Part shown: one piece after another, positions 35,629-46,899 of the stretch | Layout of the letters: each line of letters starts with the position of its first letter | Numbering within the stretch: the first letter of the stretch is position 1 | Assembly (NCBI RefSeq): GCF_029873635.1 | Contig: NC_080420.1 | Span: forward strand, 34,618,231-34,682,230 | DNA: 64,000 nucleotides | Source: Malania oleifera | Taxonomy: Eukaryota; Streptophyta; Magnoliopsida; Santalales; Ximeniaceae | Direction: 5' to 3' | Position numbers and translations under genes: made by a program | Notes under the pieces: model-generated | The model's database searches: none | The model's input: the letters and a program-made list of their open reading frames with translations, nothing else | Told to the model about the DNA's origin: nothing

Positions 35629-36977
35629 TTACAAAACTTTTACCTGAGGAATCTTCTTGTTACGTAGCTCTTGTACTTTCCTATCCAGAATCTGTACTGG
35701 TACCTCCTCATACACCAGTGAATCACTGAGCTCTAATTCACCATAACTGAAGATATGAGAAGAATATGAGACATATTTCCTCAACATAGCAACATGGAAT
35801 ACGTCGTGGATCCTGGACAATAGAGGTGGTAAAGCTAGCTTGTAGGCTACCGGTCCTACTTTATCTAGAATCTCAAATGGATCGATAAACCTAAGACTAA
35901 GTTTACCCTTCTTCCCAAATAGTATAACCCCTTTCAATGGAGCTATCTTCAAAAACACATGATTATCCACATCAAATTCCAGATTCCTGCAGTGATTATC
36001 AACATAACTTTTCTGTTGGCTCTAAGCTGCACTGACCTATCTCTGATAAGCGGAACCTTATCATGCGCTTGCTGCACAAGCTTTGACCCCACTACTCGTC
36101 GCTTACCCACTTCATCCCAAAATAAAGGAGAATGACATCTCCTACCGTATAAAGCCTCAAACGATGCCATGCCAATACTGGTATGATAACTGTTATTATA
36201 TGCAAATTCCACCAGCAGCATGAACTAAGTCCAACTACCTCGAAAATCTAATACACATGCTCGGAGCATATCCTCTAATATCTGTATTATCCTCTCATTC
36301 TGCCCATCTGATTGAGGATGGAATGCTATGCTAAAAGACAATTGAGACCCTAGTGCTTCTTGCAGACTTCTCCAAAAATGTGACGTAAAACGCGGGTCTT
36401 GATTTGACACAATCGATACTGGCACCCCATAAGAATGAACTATCTCCTGAATGTAGATCTCCGCTAAACGGTTGTGGGAGTAGCTGATCTTGATAGGTAA
36501 AAAGTGAGTGGTCTTAGTCAAATGATCAACAATCACCCAGATGACATTCTGGCCATGTAACGCCATCGGCAGTCCTGACACGAAGTCCATGGATATATGA
36601 TCCCATTTCCACTCATGAATAAATAACTGCTACAACTGCCCTGTCAGCCTCTAGTGCTCAGCCTTTACCTGCTAGCACGTCAAACACTGGGCTACATACT
36701 CGACGATCTCTCTCTTCATACCACTCCACTAGTATGACTCTCGCAGATCTCTGTACATCTTCATACTACCGGGATGAACTGTATACAAAGATCTGTGAGC
36801 CTCCTCTAAAATAGTCTTTCTGATCTCTGTATCAGCAGGAACGCATAATCTGGAACGGAACCGCAAAACTCCGTCATCTGCAATATTGAATTCCTCCCCC
36901 TGACCATTTTGCACTCTATCCATCACCTCTGCTAATTCTGGGTCTTCCTTTTGAGCGACTTTAATTCTTTCTTGCAA
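35629..36977 (-). pseudogene. G3 integrase, mostly collinear, catalytic Asp altered
   Basis: The H2C2 part is at 36729-36977 (EEAHRSLYTVHPGSMKMYRD). The core at 36225-36590 has VIWVIVDHLTKTTHFLPI, then VSNQDPRFTSHFW where the family has Ser-Asp-Arg-Asp, so the second catalytic Asp is Asn, then HPQSDGQNERIIQ with the Glu kept. The core end at 35949-36221 has VEFAYNNSYHTSIGMASFEA. These share the RNase H frame apart from stops. The C-terminal module (35629-35970) is shifted. Confidence 0.88.
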
Positions 36978-36983
36978 AGTAGG

Positions 36984-38700
36984 CTATACTACTAGGCTGG
37001 CAATACACATTGGAAGATCACTCTCTACCAACTCTATGCCAAGTCTCTCTAGATCTATCATGATCAGATACTGGATCTCTATAACCACCAACATTGGTTT
37101 CCGTGATTTCTTGCTCAACGCATCAGCTACCACGTTTGCTTTCCCTGGGTGATAACTGATGGTACAAACAAAATCCTTAATCAACTCTAACCACCTTCTC
37201 TGCCTCATATTTAATTCCTTCTGGGTGAAGAAATATTTTAACCTCTTATGGTTGAAGAAAATCTCGCACTGTTCACTGTACAGATAATGCCTCCAAAATT
37301 TCAATGTGTGTACTACTGTAGCCAATTGAAGATCATGTGTAGGGTAGTTCTTTTCATATTCTTTCAATTGTCTGGAAGCATAGGCCACTACCTTGCCATG
37401 TTGCATCAATACGCAGCTAAGTCCCTTTAAGGATGCATCATTGTAAATGACATACCCCTCACCCCTTGATGGGATAACCAATACTGGTGCTATGACTAAT
37501 CTTTGTTTCAGTTCTTGAAAACTCTGCTCATAACTGTCGTCCCACTCAAATATGACATTCTTCCTCGTCAGTCGTGTCAAAGGTCCTAACAAAGCTAAGA
37601 ATCCATCAACGAAATGACGGTAATATCTAGCTAGCCCTAAGAAACTTCTGATCTCTTAGACATTTCTCGGTCTAGCCCAATTCACTACAGCCTCAACCTT
37701 ACTAGGATCCATAGAAATACTGTCTCCAGATACAATATGCCCCAAGAACACGACCTTTTCAAGCCAAAATTCACATTTACTGAACTTGGCATACAACTTC
37801 TTTTCCCAAAGCGTCTGCAAACCTGCCTTAAATGTATCTCGTGCTCCCTATAGCTCCTCGAATAGACCAGTACATCGTCAATAAAAACAACAAAAAATTG
37901 GTCTAGGTATTGGTGGAAGACTCTGTTCATCATGTCTATAAATACTGAAGGAGCATTCGTCAAACCAAACGGTATAACAAGAAACTTGTAATGCCCGTAC
38001 CTGGTCCTGAAGGTCATTTTCAAGACGTCTTTTGCTTTCACTTTCACTTGATGATAGTCAGATCTGAGGTCAATCTTTGAATACACCCATGTACCCTGGA
38101 GCTGGTAAAAAAATCATCTATACGGGGTAGAGAATATTTATTCTTGATTGTCACTTTATTAATATCCCTATAGTCTATACACATCCTCATTTTACCCTCC
38201 TTCTTCTTCACAAATAATACTGGAGCTCCCCATAGAGATACACTGGGTCGTATGAAGCCCTTATCAAGTAGATCTTGCAACTGATTCTTCAATTCTGCCA
38301 ACTGTGCTGGCACCATCCGGTACGGTACTTTAGAAATCGGTACTATACCTGGAAGTAGATCAATAGGGAAATCTACCTCATAATCAGGTGGCAAGCCTAG
38401 TAACTCATCTGGGAAAACATCTGTAAATTCCTTTACTACAGTCGTGCTAGCAAATTTCAATTCATTCTCTAACATCTCCTTCAAAATTGCCACAAACTCC
38501 TGACAACCACTTAGTAGTAGTCTCTTGGTTTGGATAGCTGAAACTAGCTGAGGCAAGGATTGCACCTGCAACCCTTCGAACTTGAATTCCGCTTTCCCCA
38601 GAGGTCTAAATGTCACTTCTCGTGCTCGACAATCTATGCTGGTAAAATTAGTTGCTAGCCAATCCATGCCATAAATAATATCAAACCTATGCATGTCCAA
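36984..38700 (-). pseudogene. G3 reverse transcriptase and RNase H, frameshifted
   Basis: RT at 38044-38500 has [20 protein letters not shown] and [20 protein letters not shown]. After a frameshift, 37685-38086 has [20 protein letters not shown] and the catalytic [13 protein letters not shown]. RNase H at 36984-37592 has [19 protein letters not shown] and [15 protein letters not shown]. At least two frameshifts lie within pol. Confidence 0.9.
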
Positions 38701-38960
38701 CACTATCAAATCAGCAGACAAAGTCTTTCCTTGAACATCAACTGGACAACCTCTGAGCACCCTCTACACCTCACTGCTGACCCAGTCGGTGTAGATACCA
38801 ACAATTCAACATCTAATTATTGTGTTTCAGCCCCACATAATTTAACACACCCTAAAGACATGAACGAGTGTGTAGCTCCTAAATCAAACAATGCAATAAC
38901 TTTAAAAGAAAGCATAATAACCATACCTGTCACCACATCACCTGCCATCTCAGTCTCACC
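38570..38960 (-). pseudogene. G3 aspartic protease with altered triad
   Basis: The minus strand near 38880-38925 reads ALFDLGATHSFMS, so Asp-Leu-Gly replaces Asp-Ser/Thr-Gly. It is followed by [12 protein letters not shown] and [20 protein letters not shown]. Confidence 0.8.
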
Positions 38961-40019
38961 CGGCGTCAGAGTAAACACCTTGGCTGGAGCCATATTCCTC
39001 TGCTGGCCCTCACGTGGCGCCTGATAACCTCCCTGGTATGGTTTGGGAGTTGGAACTGCATCTGGTGGGATAAGGCAGTCTCACACCATATGCCTTGATC
39101 TACCACAGCGATAGCACACCACCCCTCCTGCTTGACACTCTCCCCAGTGCCTCCTACCACAAGTCTAGAAGACTAGAGGACCCTGCACTGCTTGAACCTC
39201 ATGTCCTTCAGTCTCCTGTCTCCACCTTCTGCCATGATTTCCTCTCCTCCATTGACCCGGTTTATGACCCTGCTAGTAGCCTGTAGATGCAAATCTCTTC
39301 CTCTGTCCCTGCTCCTTTGCATCGAGACGCTCACCAATCTCTGCCAAGGCTGGCTTGTCGACTAACTAAGCAAAGTCCTAGATCCGCAGCACCACCACCT
39401 ACTTGAATATACTCCACCTCAAGCCTATCTCAAACTGCCTAGCCTTCTTCACTTCATCAGGAACAATGTACGGGGTGAAAGGAGAGAGCTCGATGAAACG
39501 TGCCGCATACTGCTGAACTAATAACTCTCTCTGTTTCAAACACAGGAACTCTTCCACTTTAGCCTCCCTGACAGTAGTTGGAAAATATCTATCGAAGAAC
39601 AACTCCTTAAACTGGTCCCATGTCATGGCTATAGGAGTCACCCTCTGCTGCTCTAGCAGTCTCATCGAAGTCCACCACCTCTCGGCCTCTCCTGTCAATC
39701 TATAAGTGGCAAAGAGGACCCTCTGTTCCTTGGTACACTGCAACACAACCAAAACTTTCTCAGTCTGTTGCATCCAATTCTCAGCGGCTGCAGGATCGAC
39801 TCCACCTGAGAATGTTAGAGGATTCATCTTTGTAAATTTCTCTATGGTTCACCCATGGCTTGCAGATGGACCGCCCTGCTCCCTCGAGCTCCTAGCGATC
39901 TCAGCTAGAACCTGCTGAGCCACGCCACATAATACTGCATCAAAGTCGGTCCCAGCTGCACCCGAAGGCATTGCTCCATCACTGCCACTCGCATGGGCAC
40001 TACTGCCTCCTGGATCCAT
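38961..40019 (-). pseudogene. G3 gag, decayed
   Basis: The ATG is the complement of 40017-40019 (MDPGGSSAHASGSDG...). The capsid part (39399-39827) has GEAERWWTSMRLLEQQRVTP and TWDQFKELFFDRYFP. Zinc knuckles lie near 39075-39175 (TCGRRHWGEC; CYRCGRSRHMV then a stop then DC). Confidence 0.85.
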
Positions 40020-40298
40020 CCTGAAAACAACAAACGCAACTTAGAAATCCTATCCTTATCTAACTTAACCTTTCCTCACCACTTATCTCAACATTTTCAA
40101 CTTATTTCTAATCCCTAGTCCTACATTCTAGGAACAAAACCCGACAATAGCTTACTATGGTTTTCTTGAAATCATCACCCTAGGGAAAACACAGAAACTA
40201 CCACGAAAGCCCTGCCTTTAGACTGTAGAACAAAACCTCAAATCATTTCCTAAACTCTGGTATTGTTTCTGCTGCATTCTAAAGTCTATAGCAACCTA

Positions 40299-40311
40299 GG
40301 CTCTGATACCA
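40299..40311 (-). other. Primer-binding site of G3 (initiator-Met tRNA)
   Basis: The reverse complement TGGTATCAGAGCC is 3 bp from the LTR. Confidence 0.9.
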
Positions 40312-40314
40312 AAC

Positions 40315-42528
40315 TGTGGCGACCTGCTTAATTTTTACATTTTTTTCCATATTACAAAATCACAAAACTCAACTCAGCAGATCATATTCCACCTGGACCC
40401 ATGGCTACCAGGGTTACATCAGAACACATAACGGAAGCTTAAGTAGCAGGAAACATACAATCACAATATTATAAATACGAAAACATCCATCACATTACCA
40501 TAAATACCAGCGTCACTATATCTATTGTATTTCAGTATATACATCCCAAGAACAAGATCTAGGGACACTTCCCACAAAATCCAACTGTCCCTACTAAAAC
40601 TTACCTTTCAAAGAGGGCAGACAAACAACACTAGATCAGCGGGGCTTTTCCCACTCTCCTATCTGGGGCTCTTGAAAAGTTTATAAAATTTTGGGGTGAG
40701 ACACCTCTCAGTAAGGGAAATAAACTAATATCAGTGTGTGGCAACATGAGTATTCCGTATTATACATATACCATACAAAACATATTCAGTAACTGTTATG
40801 TCAAATTTGGGAAAGCATATATATCATCAAAAACATGGCGGAACATACTGCATTTTCATAAACATATTTCATTTCATACAATAATAATACAAAAACATTC
40901 CTGGTAGGTTAACTGGATGTTGTCATGTATCACCCCCACATGACTGGGTTGTGTGGCTCGAAGGTGGGACTTGATAATGGTTGGCTGACCACTGTCAAGT
41001 CAAAAGTACAGTCTGTAAGTATGATGGGTCTACCAGACTTGGTCCGTACACTAGGGGCACTCACACCTTCCTAAAAACCACATCGACCATCCAATCTCAC
41101 AGCACTTTGTACATCGACGTTAACACAGATATCATGATCATGATGACCATGGACACATAGCAACGGTACCGTGCAAGTGCTAGCCTAGACCAAGCTAAGC
41201 AGGTTCTGATATCATATACCATATACTGAAACTATGATACATGGATATTTCATATCATTAATTATCAAATCAATCATATCACTTTGCATATATACGTATA
41301 TCATGAAAATCATTAGCCCGTACGCCGATATTACACATTTTACCATAACTCGACCCGTATGCTGGCAAATCATATCATAGCACAGCTCGTACGCTGGCAA
41401 ATCACATCCATAACTCAGCCCATACGCTGACAAATCACATCCATAGCTTAGCCCGTACGCCAGAAAATCATATACATAGCTCAGCCCATATGTTGGAAAA
41501 TCACATCCATAGCATGACCCGTACACTGGAAAATCATATACATAGCTCAGCCCGTACGCTGGCAAATCACATCCATAGCTCGGCCCATACGCCGGCAAAT
41601 CATATACATAGCTTAGCCCATATGCTGGCAAATCACATCCATAGCACAACCCGTACGGCGGCGAAACATATAAAAATCTCGGCCCGTACGCCAGTTTTCC
41701 ATTATAAAAATCCGTATCATTAACACATTCCCAGAAAACAGAATTTCTTAACAATTTCTACTCATGCCGCACTAAAAGGTTTTTCGCATATTTAACATAC
41801 CATCATTTTTAACAGTATTTTCCCAAATATAAATCATATATAAATATATTTATTTTCCTGAAATCAAATGCTATAAGAATATACGTATTTTTCATAAAAT
41901 ACTAGCTTAGTTTATCCCCTTACTTGATTCTTGAAAAGCCCCTAAGAAAATATGTCCTGCACCCACAGGGTTCCCCGTTCAACACCCTAAAAATGAAATT
42001 TCCCAGAACTAAAATCTGTATTTCTATGCGTACTACGCTTTCTTCATCTGTCAAAAATCCAAATATTGAGTAGAAAACCTTATCCTGGATTTGGGATGGT
42101 TTCTACCACAACCCCACCGATGATCCGCTTCGATAGATTTGCAAAGAACTTTTCTAGGAGCATCGTGGTAGCTTCAGATCCTCGAATCGACAAAAATCCA
42201 GCCCAAAATCTTAGAGAGAAGGAGGAGAAACCGTATAAGGAGAGAGAGAGAGAGAGATTCGGCGCAGAAAAATGATTGAAAATTCTCGTTTAACCCTATT
42301 TATATAGCGGGATTCATTGACGAGCCACGTCACCTCGTCGACGAGTCCTGTAGGAAGTTCGTCAATGAACTTCAACCCTCATCGACGAATTTCAGGTTTT
42401 CACAAATCCTCTCTCGGCATCTTCTCGTCGACGAATCTTGTCCTCGTCGATGAGCTCCTCTTATACCCTCATCGACGAATCCTTTGTGTTCGTTGATGAG
42501 GAGCTGAAAAATTCTTTGGGTCGTTAAA
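40315..42528 (-). repeat. Right LTR of G3 (5' LTR)
   Basis: About 2214 bp, tgtggcgacc to gggtcgttaaa (terminal CA decayed). The TATA box is the complement of 42297-42304; the array is at about 42310-42500. Confidence 0.92.
41388..41684. repeat. 33-bp minisatellite, 9 units, in G3 right LTR
   Basis: Same unit as in the left LTR, but nine copies instead of six. The 180-residue open frame at 41212-41754 (-) with YGLSYGCDLPA repeats is a by-product. Confidence 0.92.
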
Positions 42529-43850
42529 ATTGTGTTAAAATTCTCAAGTATAGACTTAGTAGTTTCCCCTTGACTTATCTGGGACTTCCTCTTGGCCACA
42601 AGGAGGGAGCTAAAGATATATGGGACCCAGTGTTAGAAAAATTAGAGTCTAAGTTACCTAATGGAAGGCTAGATATCTATCACTAGGAGGTAGAATAACT
42701 TTGATTAAATCTTCTTTGTCTAACCTACCTATTTATTTTCTCTCTCTACTGCCTTTGCCTCCAAGTGTTACTGAAAGAATTGTAAAACTCCATCGCAACT
42801 TCCTTTGGAAAGGTAACTCAGAGTCCTTCAAATATATGATAATCAAATGGAACCAGGTTTACTCGAAGTTGCAGCAAGGAGGGTTGGGTATCAAAAACTT
42901 GAAGTGGATGAATGTGGCTATTCTAAGTAAATAGAGTTGGTGCTTTTGCTCCGAAGCAAACACAATGTGGAGAAACATGTTTTGTTTAAAACATGGGTAT
43001 GGGCTTGAGTCTTGGAACCCGTTAGTTAGCAAGAAGAAACATGTCAATGGTCTATGGAAGGGAATTATCAGGAACAGTGAGTTTTTATGGAGTTAAGTGG
43101 AGATATCTATTGGAAACGGTCACAAAACATCCTTTTGGTAAGATATTTGGGTGGATGATAAACCTATGAAATATTTGTTCCTAAATTTGTTTAATTGGGC
43201 CATTCACAAAGAGGCCAAGGCTGCCACTATGGTCAGAGACAAGCCAAAATACCCAACTTGGAATGTTATTTTTATAGAAGACTCAGAGGTGATCATACAG
43301 TGGATCTGGACGGATTGCTTGATATGTTTAAAAATGTCAATCTTGTTCAAAGCAGGCAAGACATCTGTAGTTTGAAACCATCCAGAAGTAAGTGATTCAC
43401 AATGGAGAGCATCTATAATGCTATCTAGTGTGCTAGCTTGAGTAGACATTCAGGATTGGATCACAAAATGATTTGGAACAAATTCATTTCGACTAAGGTG
43501 TCAACTTTCATGTGGTTAGCAGTTAGGAATAGAATCTTGGTTGGGGATAATTTATAGAAAAAGGTTGGCACATCTTGTGATATGTGGCTCACATATTGAG
43601 TGGAAAGCATGTACAAAGGGAAAGCATGAAGGAAATCAGGGTGTAGCAAGGCAAATCATCGACGGTTTGGCTCGAGAACCTATCGCAGATTTTCAAATTT
43701 TGAAAGAGGGATGTTAAGTTGGTTGAGATTTGGAGGGAAAACCTTTGGGAACTCTATTTATATGTCATTTGTGATTTATTTGTAGAGGATGGTTGTACAG
43801 AGGGTTGATGTATTATTCATGTCCTTTGGACAAGAAGATAGTGAATTATT
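42529..43850 (+). pseudogene. LINE fragment: RT C-terminal part and zf-RVT region
   Basis: Blocks in order: FPLTYLGLPLGHKEGAKDIW, LIKSSLSNLPIYFLSLLPLP, LHRNFLWKGNSESFKYMIIK, GGLGIKNLKWMNVAILSK, GNGHKTSFW then IWVDDKP, and STKVSTFMWLAVRNRILVGD near 43490 (zf-RVT). Stops and frameshifts are frequent. Endonuclease, RT catalytic core and RNase H are absent here. Confidence 0.82.
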
Positions 43851-43859
43851 GTTGTTTGC

Positions 43860-44014
43860 TCCTGTGGATGTAAGTGCCGAACCACGTAATTTCTTGTTTT
43901 ATTTCTATTGCTTTCATTACAGTCATTGTGATTGTTATTTTTGAATTATTCACTATTAAGTGCTATGCTTGTATGATTACTTATTCCACTGTGCATTCGA
44001 TTTTATACAAAAAA
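43860..44014 (+). repeat. 3' end of a copia LTR, truncated
   Basis: The text 'gtgccgaaccacgtaa' followed by T-rich sequence and ending ...ttttataca just before the PBS is typical of Tork-type LTR ends. The 5' part is missing at the LINE junction. Confidence 0.5.
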
Positions 44015-44028
44015 TTGGTATCAGAGCA
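44015..44028 (+). other. Copia primer-binding site (initiator-Met tRNA)
   Basis: TTGGTATCAGAGCA directly after the LTR end. Confidence 0.85.
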
Positions 44029-44036
44029 ATGTTGTA

Positions 44037-44820
44037 ATGACTTATGGTACTTTGTCCATGAAATTTGACATTGTCAAGTTTGATAGAATTGGAAGTTTCG
44101 GTTTATGGTAAAGAAGGGTGAAGGATCTCTTAGTGTAGCAAGGTATGGTGAAGGCCTTATATGGAATTCAACTAGAAGGCATGGATGATGCGAGTTTGAA
44201 TGAATTGGAGGCAAAGGAAGTATATATCAAACATCTGACTTTGTTTAGCTGATGACGTGTTGTGTCATGTCATGGATGAGGATTCTCTGACTGTAGTTTT
44301 GCAAAAACTAGAAAGCCAGTATATGTCTAAGTCTTTATTGAACAAATTATTTCTTAAGAAAAAGTTGCATTGGTTTAAGATGGTGGAGGGTTTGAATTTG
44401 AACCAACAAATCAATGCATTAAATTAGATTGTAAGTGATTTGATGCATGTTGATGTAAAGTTTGAGGAGGAAGATAAGACGCTGATTGAATTCCCTACTT
44501 GCGTCTCACACGTATAAGAATTTGGTTACCACTTTGACATAGGGCAAATAAAACCTGAATTTGGAAGAGGTGACAAGCATATTGCTCGGTTTTCATCAAA
44601 GAAAGATGGCCAACGATGAAATTTTACATGGTGAAGGGCTTGTGGTGAAGGGTATCTAGGAACGTGGGAGATGTAACTCCCGGAGCGGATCTCGATTGCA
44701 GTTCGGGAAGAAGAAGGACATAAAGTGTTTTAGGTGTGGTAAAATTAGGCACATAAAACTGAAATGTCCAGAATGGAAGAAAGGGAATGCTGGAAATCAC
44801 GAAGGTTAATCAAAATCTAC
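44037..44820 (+). pseudogene. Tork/Tnt1-like gag, broken
   Basis: It starts MTYGTLSMKFDIVKFDRIGS then FGLW and a stop, like Tnt1-type gag starts. Later frames show a QLEGMDDASLNELEAKEVYI block. It ends with a perfect CX2CX4HX4C knuckle, CFRCGKIRHIKLKC, near 44725-44766. Confidence 0.8.
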
Positions 44821-44827
44821 AAATGTA

Positions 44828-45860
44828 GTGGAAGGAGACTCAGGTAGCAGTGATGGTGATATGCTATATGTTTCATCGGGTTCAGAGTGCCTCATGAATT
44901 CTTGGATCCTAGATTCTGGACGCTCTTATCACATGACATCAAATAGAAAATGGTTCAACACCTATAGGTCAATTAATACTAGTTTTGTTTTGATGAGAAA
45001 TGATACTTCATGCAAAATAATTGGTATTGGAAATGTCAAAATCAAAATGAATAATGGTTTTGTGAGAACCTTATATGATGTAACACATGTACCTGATCTA
45101 AGGAAGAATGTAATTTCATTGAGTGCTTTAGATTGTAATAGGTATACTTACAAGTTTGAAAGTGGGGAAATGAAAGTTTGTGAAGGTGACTTGATGGTGA
45201 TGAAAGGACAAAAGGTAGCAGGAAATATCTATACTCTGCAGGGTATCATAGTTGTAGGTGGAGCTCCAATTGTAGAATTTGAGTTAGATGTTTTGTGGCA
45301 TATGCAGTTAGGGCATATAGGTGACTACATGTATTCAGATGTTTGGGAACCGGTGACGATAGCATCACGAGGTAGACATATGTATTTCATGAGTTTATCA
45401 CTAAAGGTCTTGGTGTATCTCATATGGCACAAATCTGAGGTGTTTGCCAGGTTTAACTTGTGGTTGAGGTAGAAAACCAGATTGGGAGAGAAATCCTCAA
45501 TTCCGACATTGGGACTGAGTACGCTAGTTCAGTTCAAAGAGTTTTGTGAGTAGGACAACAAGGGACTTCTTGGTGAAGTTAGTGAGTATGTCGTGTTTCT
45601 CGTTTGGTCAATCGCCAAAGGTATCACTAGATGGTAGAGTTGCAGGAGAATTGTGGGCAGGTTTTTCGGTATACTACTTAGGTTTGAGTGGATGTCCACA
45701 AATGCACTTTTCTAGTGAGGTGGGATCTAGGCTTGGTGTAATGTCCAGATAGTACATCTTTTTAGGGTATAAGAAAGGTAGGTTCTAGTTAGGTGATCCT
45801 ATGGAAAACAAGGTGGTGATCAGTAGAGACATGGTTTTTGGTGAGAAAGCCATGAGGTAG
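44828..45860 (+). pseudogene. Tork/Tnt1-like protease and integrase remains
   Basis: WILDSGRSYHMTSNRKWF (Asp-Ser-Gly kept) marks the protease. NGFVRTLYDVTHVPDLRKN follows and VLWHMQLGHIGD is the start of the pre-integrase domain. It then jumps to YSDVWEPVTIASRGR and HKSEVFARFNLWL, pieces of the integrase core separated by deletions. In other frames SPKVSLDGRVAGELWAG and DPMENKVVISRDMVFGEKAM mark the integrase C-terminal region, cut by the solo LTR at 45867. Confidence 0.85.
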
Positions 45861-46100
45861 TAGCGTTGTGATGACCCAAAAATATATATATATATATATA
45901 TATATGATTAAAGTACAATAATAATAAAATAATAAAAATAGTAATATCAATACAGAAGTGTTTTTCTGTAGGATCCTTGATTCCATGTTTGATGCCTAAG
46001 AAAGACCTTGTCTTAGCGAGTGCTCAGAGACCATTGCGGCTCAGTCGCTCCCTGGAGGTCGGCCTGGTCAAAATGGAATTTCATAGGATAAACAGGATAG

Positions 46101-46408
46101 ACACTGTTTGTACACGTAAATAAGTATATATACATAAAATAGTGTTTTGACAGACATAATTTGTAGAAATACATCATAAGATGATAATAATATAGGTATC
46201 ATATGTGGGGCCCACAAGACTATGTGGGGTCCACATGAGTCCCGGAGCCACAAGACATTGTTTATATACGTAAATAAGTACATAAAATAATGTTTTAACT
46301 GATATAATTTGAAAAAATATATGATAAAATAATAATAATATAGGTATCCTATGCGGGGCCCACAAGACTGTGTGGGGCCCACATGAGTCCGGAAGCCGTA
46401 TGGAGGTT
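46101..46408. repeat. 154-bp tandem duplication in the solo LTR
   Basis: 'acactgtttgtac' at 46101 matches 'acattgtttatat' at 46255. Both units end with a pair of GTGGGGCCCAC boxes. Confidence 0.8.
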
Positions 46409-46544
46409 TACACAAGTCTCAAAGCTATGTACGATGCATAAAATCGTATAAGAGTTATTCGAGTTATGTAGAATCCATTCGGGTCTCGAAGTTGTGTGGG
46501 GCGCACAAGACCGTGTGGGGCCCACAAGACCATGTGGGGCCCAC
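46205..46544 (+). promoter_or_regulatory. Array of seven GTGGGGCCCAC palindromes (TCP consensus)
   Basis: Perfect copies at 46205, 46372, 46515 and 46534; one-mismatch copies at 46224, 46353 and 46496. Within clusters the step is always exactly 19 bp. GTGGGNCCCAC fits the published class I TCP factor consensus. A TATA box (TATAAATA, 46892-46899) lies 350 bp downstream. Confidence 0.75.
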
Positions 46545-46891
46545 ATGAGTTTTCAAAATTTAAATTTAATTCTTGTTCAAAAATAAATAATAAAATAAAT
46601 AAATACTAAAAGTAGTTTAAAATTAATAACAATGATAATAATAATGATAATAATGATTAGGAAAAAAAAATAATAAGATAATAAAATAATTAATTAAGTA
46701 ATTGATTAATTAAGTAGGTAAGTAATTAATTAAAAAATTATTTAGTGGGAATGGTGGCAAGCACTCCCACATGGCCTCCATCCCTATCCCATACACAACC
46801 CATACCTTGCCCATTCTTTAATTTTTAAAAATTATAATTTCACCCATCTCCCCACACTTTTATAAATTTCATTTCTTCCCCAAAATTTTCC

Positions 46892-46899
46892 TATAAATA
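46892..46899 (+). promoter_or_regulatory. TATA box of the 2.5-kb solo LTR
   Basis: CTATAAATAGGAAGC context, followed by a leader with 'ctcaaccttcatttttcac'; a good match to plant TATA promoters. Confidence 0.65.

Larger units (their letters stand above)
33174..42528 (-). mobile_element. Ty3/gypsy LTR retrotransposon G3 (Tekay/Del-like)
   Basis: LTRs are 33174-35290 and 40315-42528, with PPT and iMet PBS. Minus-strand order is gag, PR, RT, RH, INT, C-terminal module. Flanks do not form a TSD (ATATT on the left, ATTGT on the right) and belong to different parts of LINE sequence, so the outer ends may come from recombination between two copies. Confidence 0.9.

Noticed and set aside
46068-46546. 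Overlapping minus-strand frames with GPTQSCGP-like repeats
   Set aside because: They arise from the GTGGGGCCCAC clusters and the 154-bp duplication in the solo LTR.
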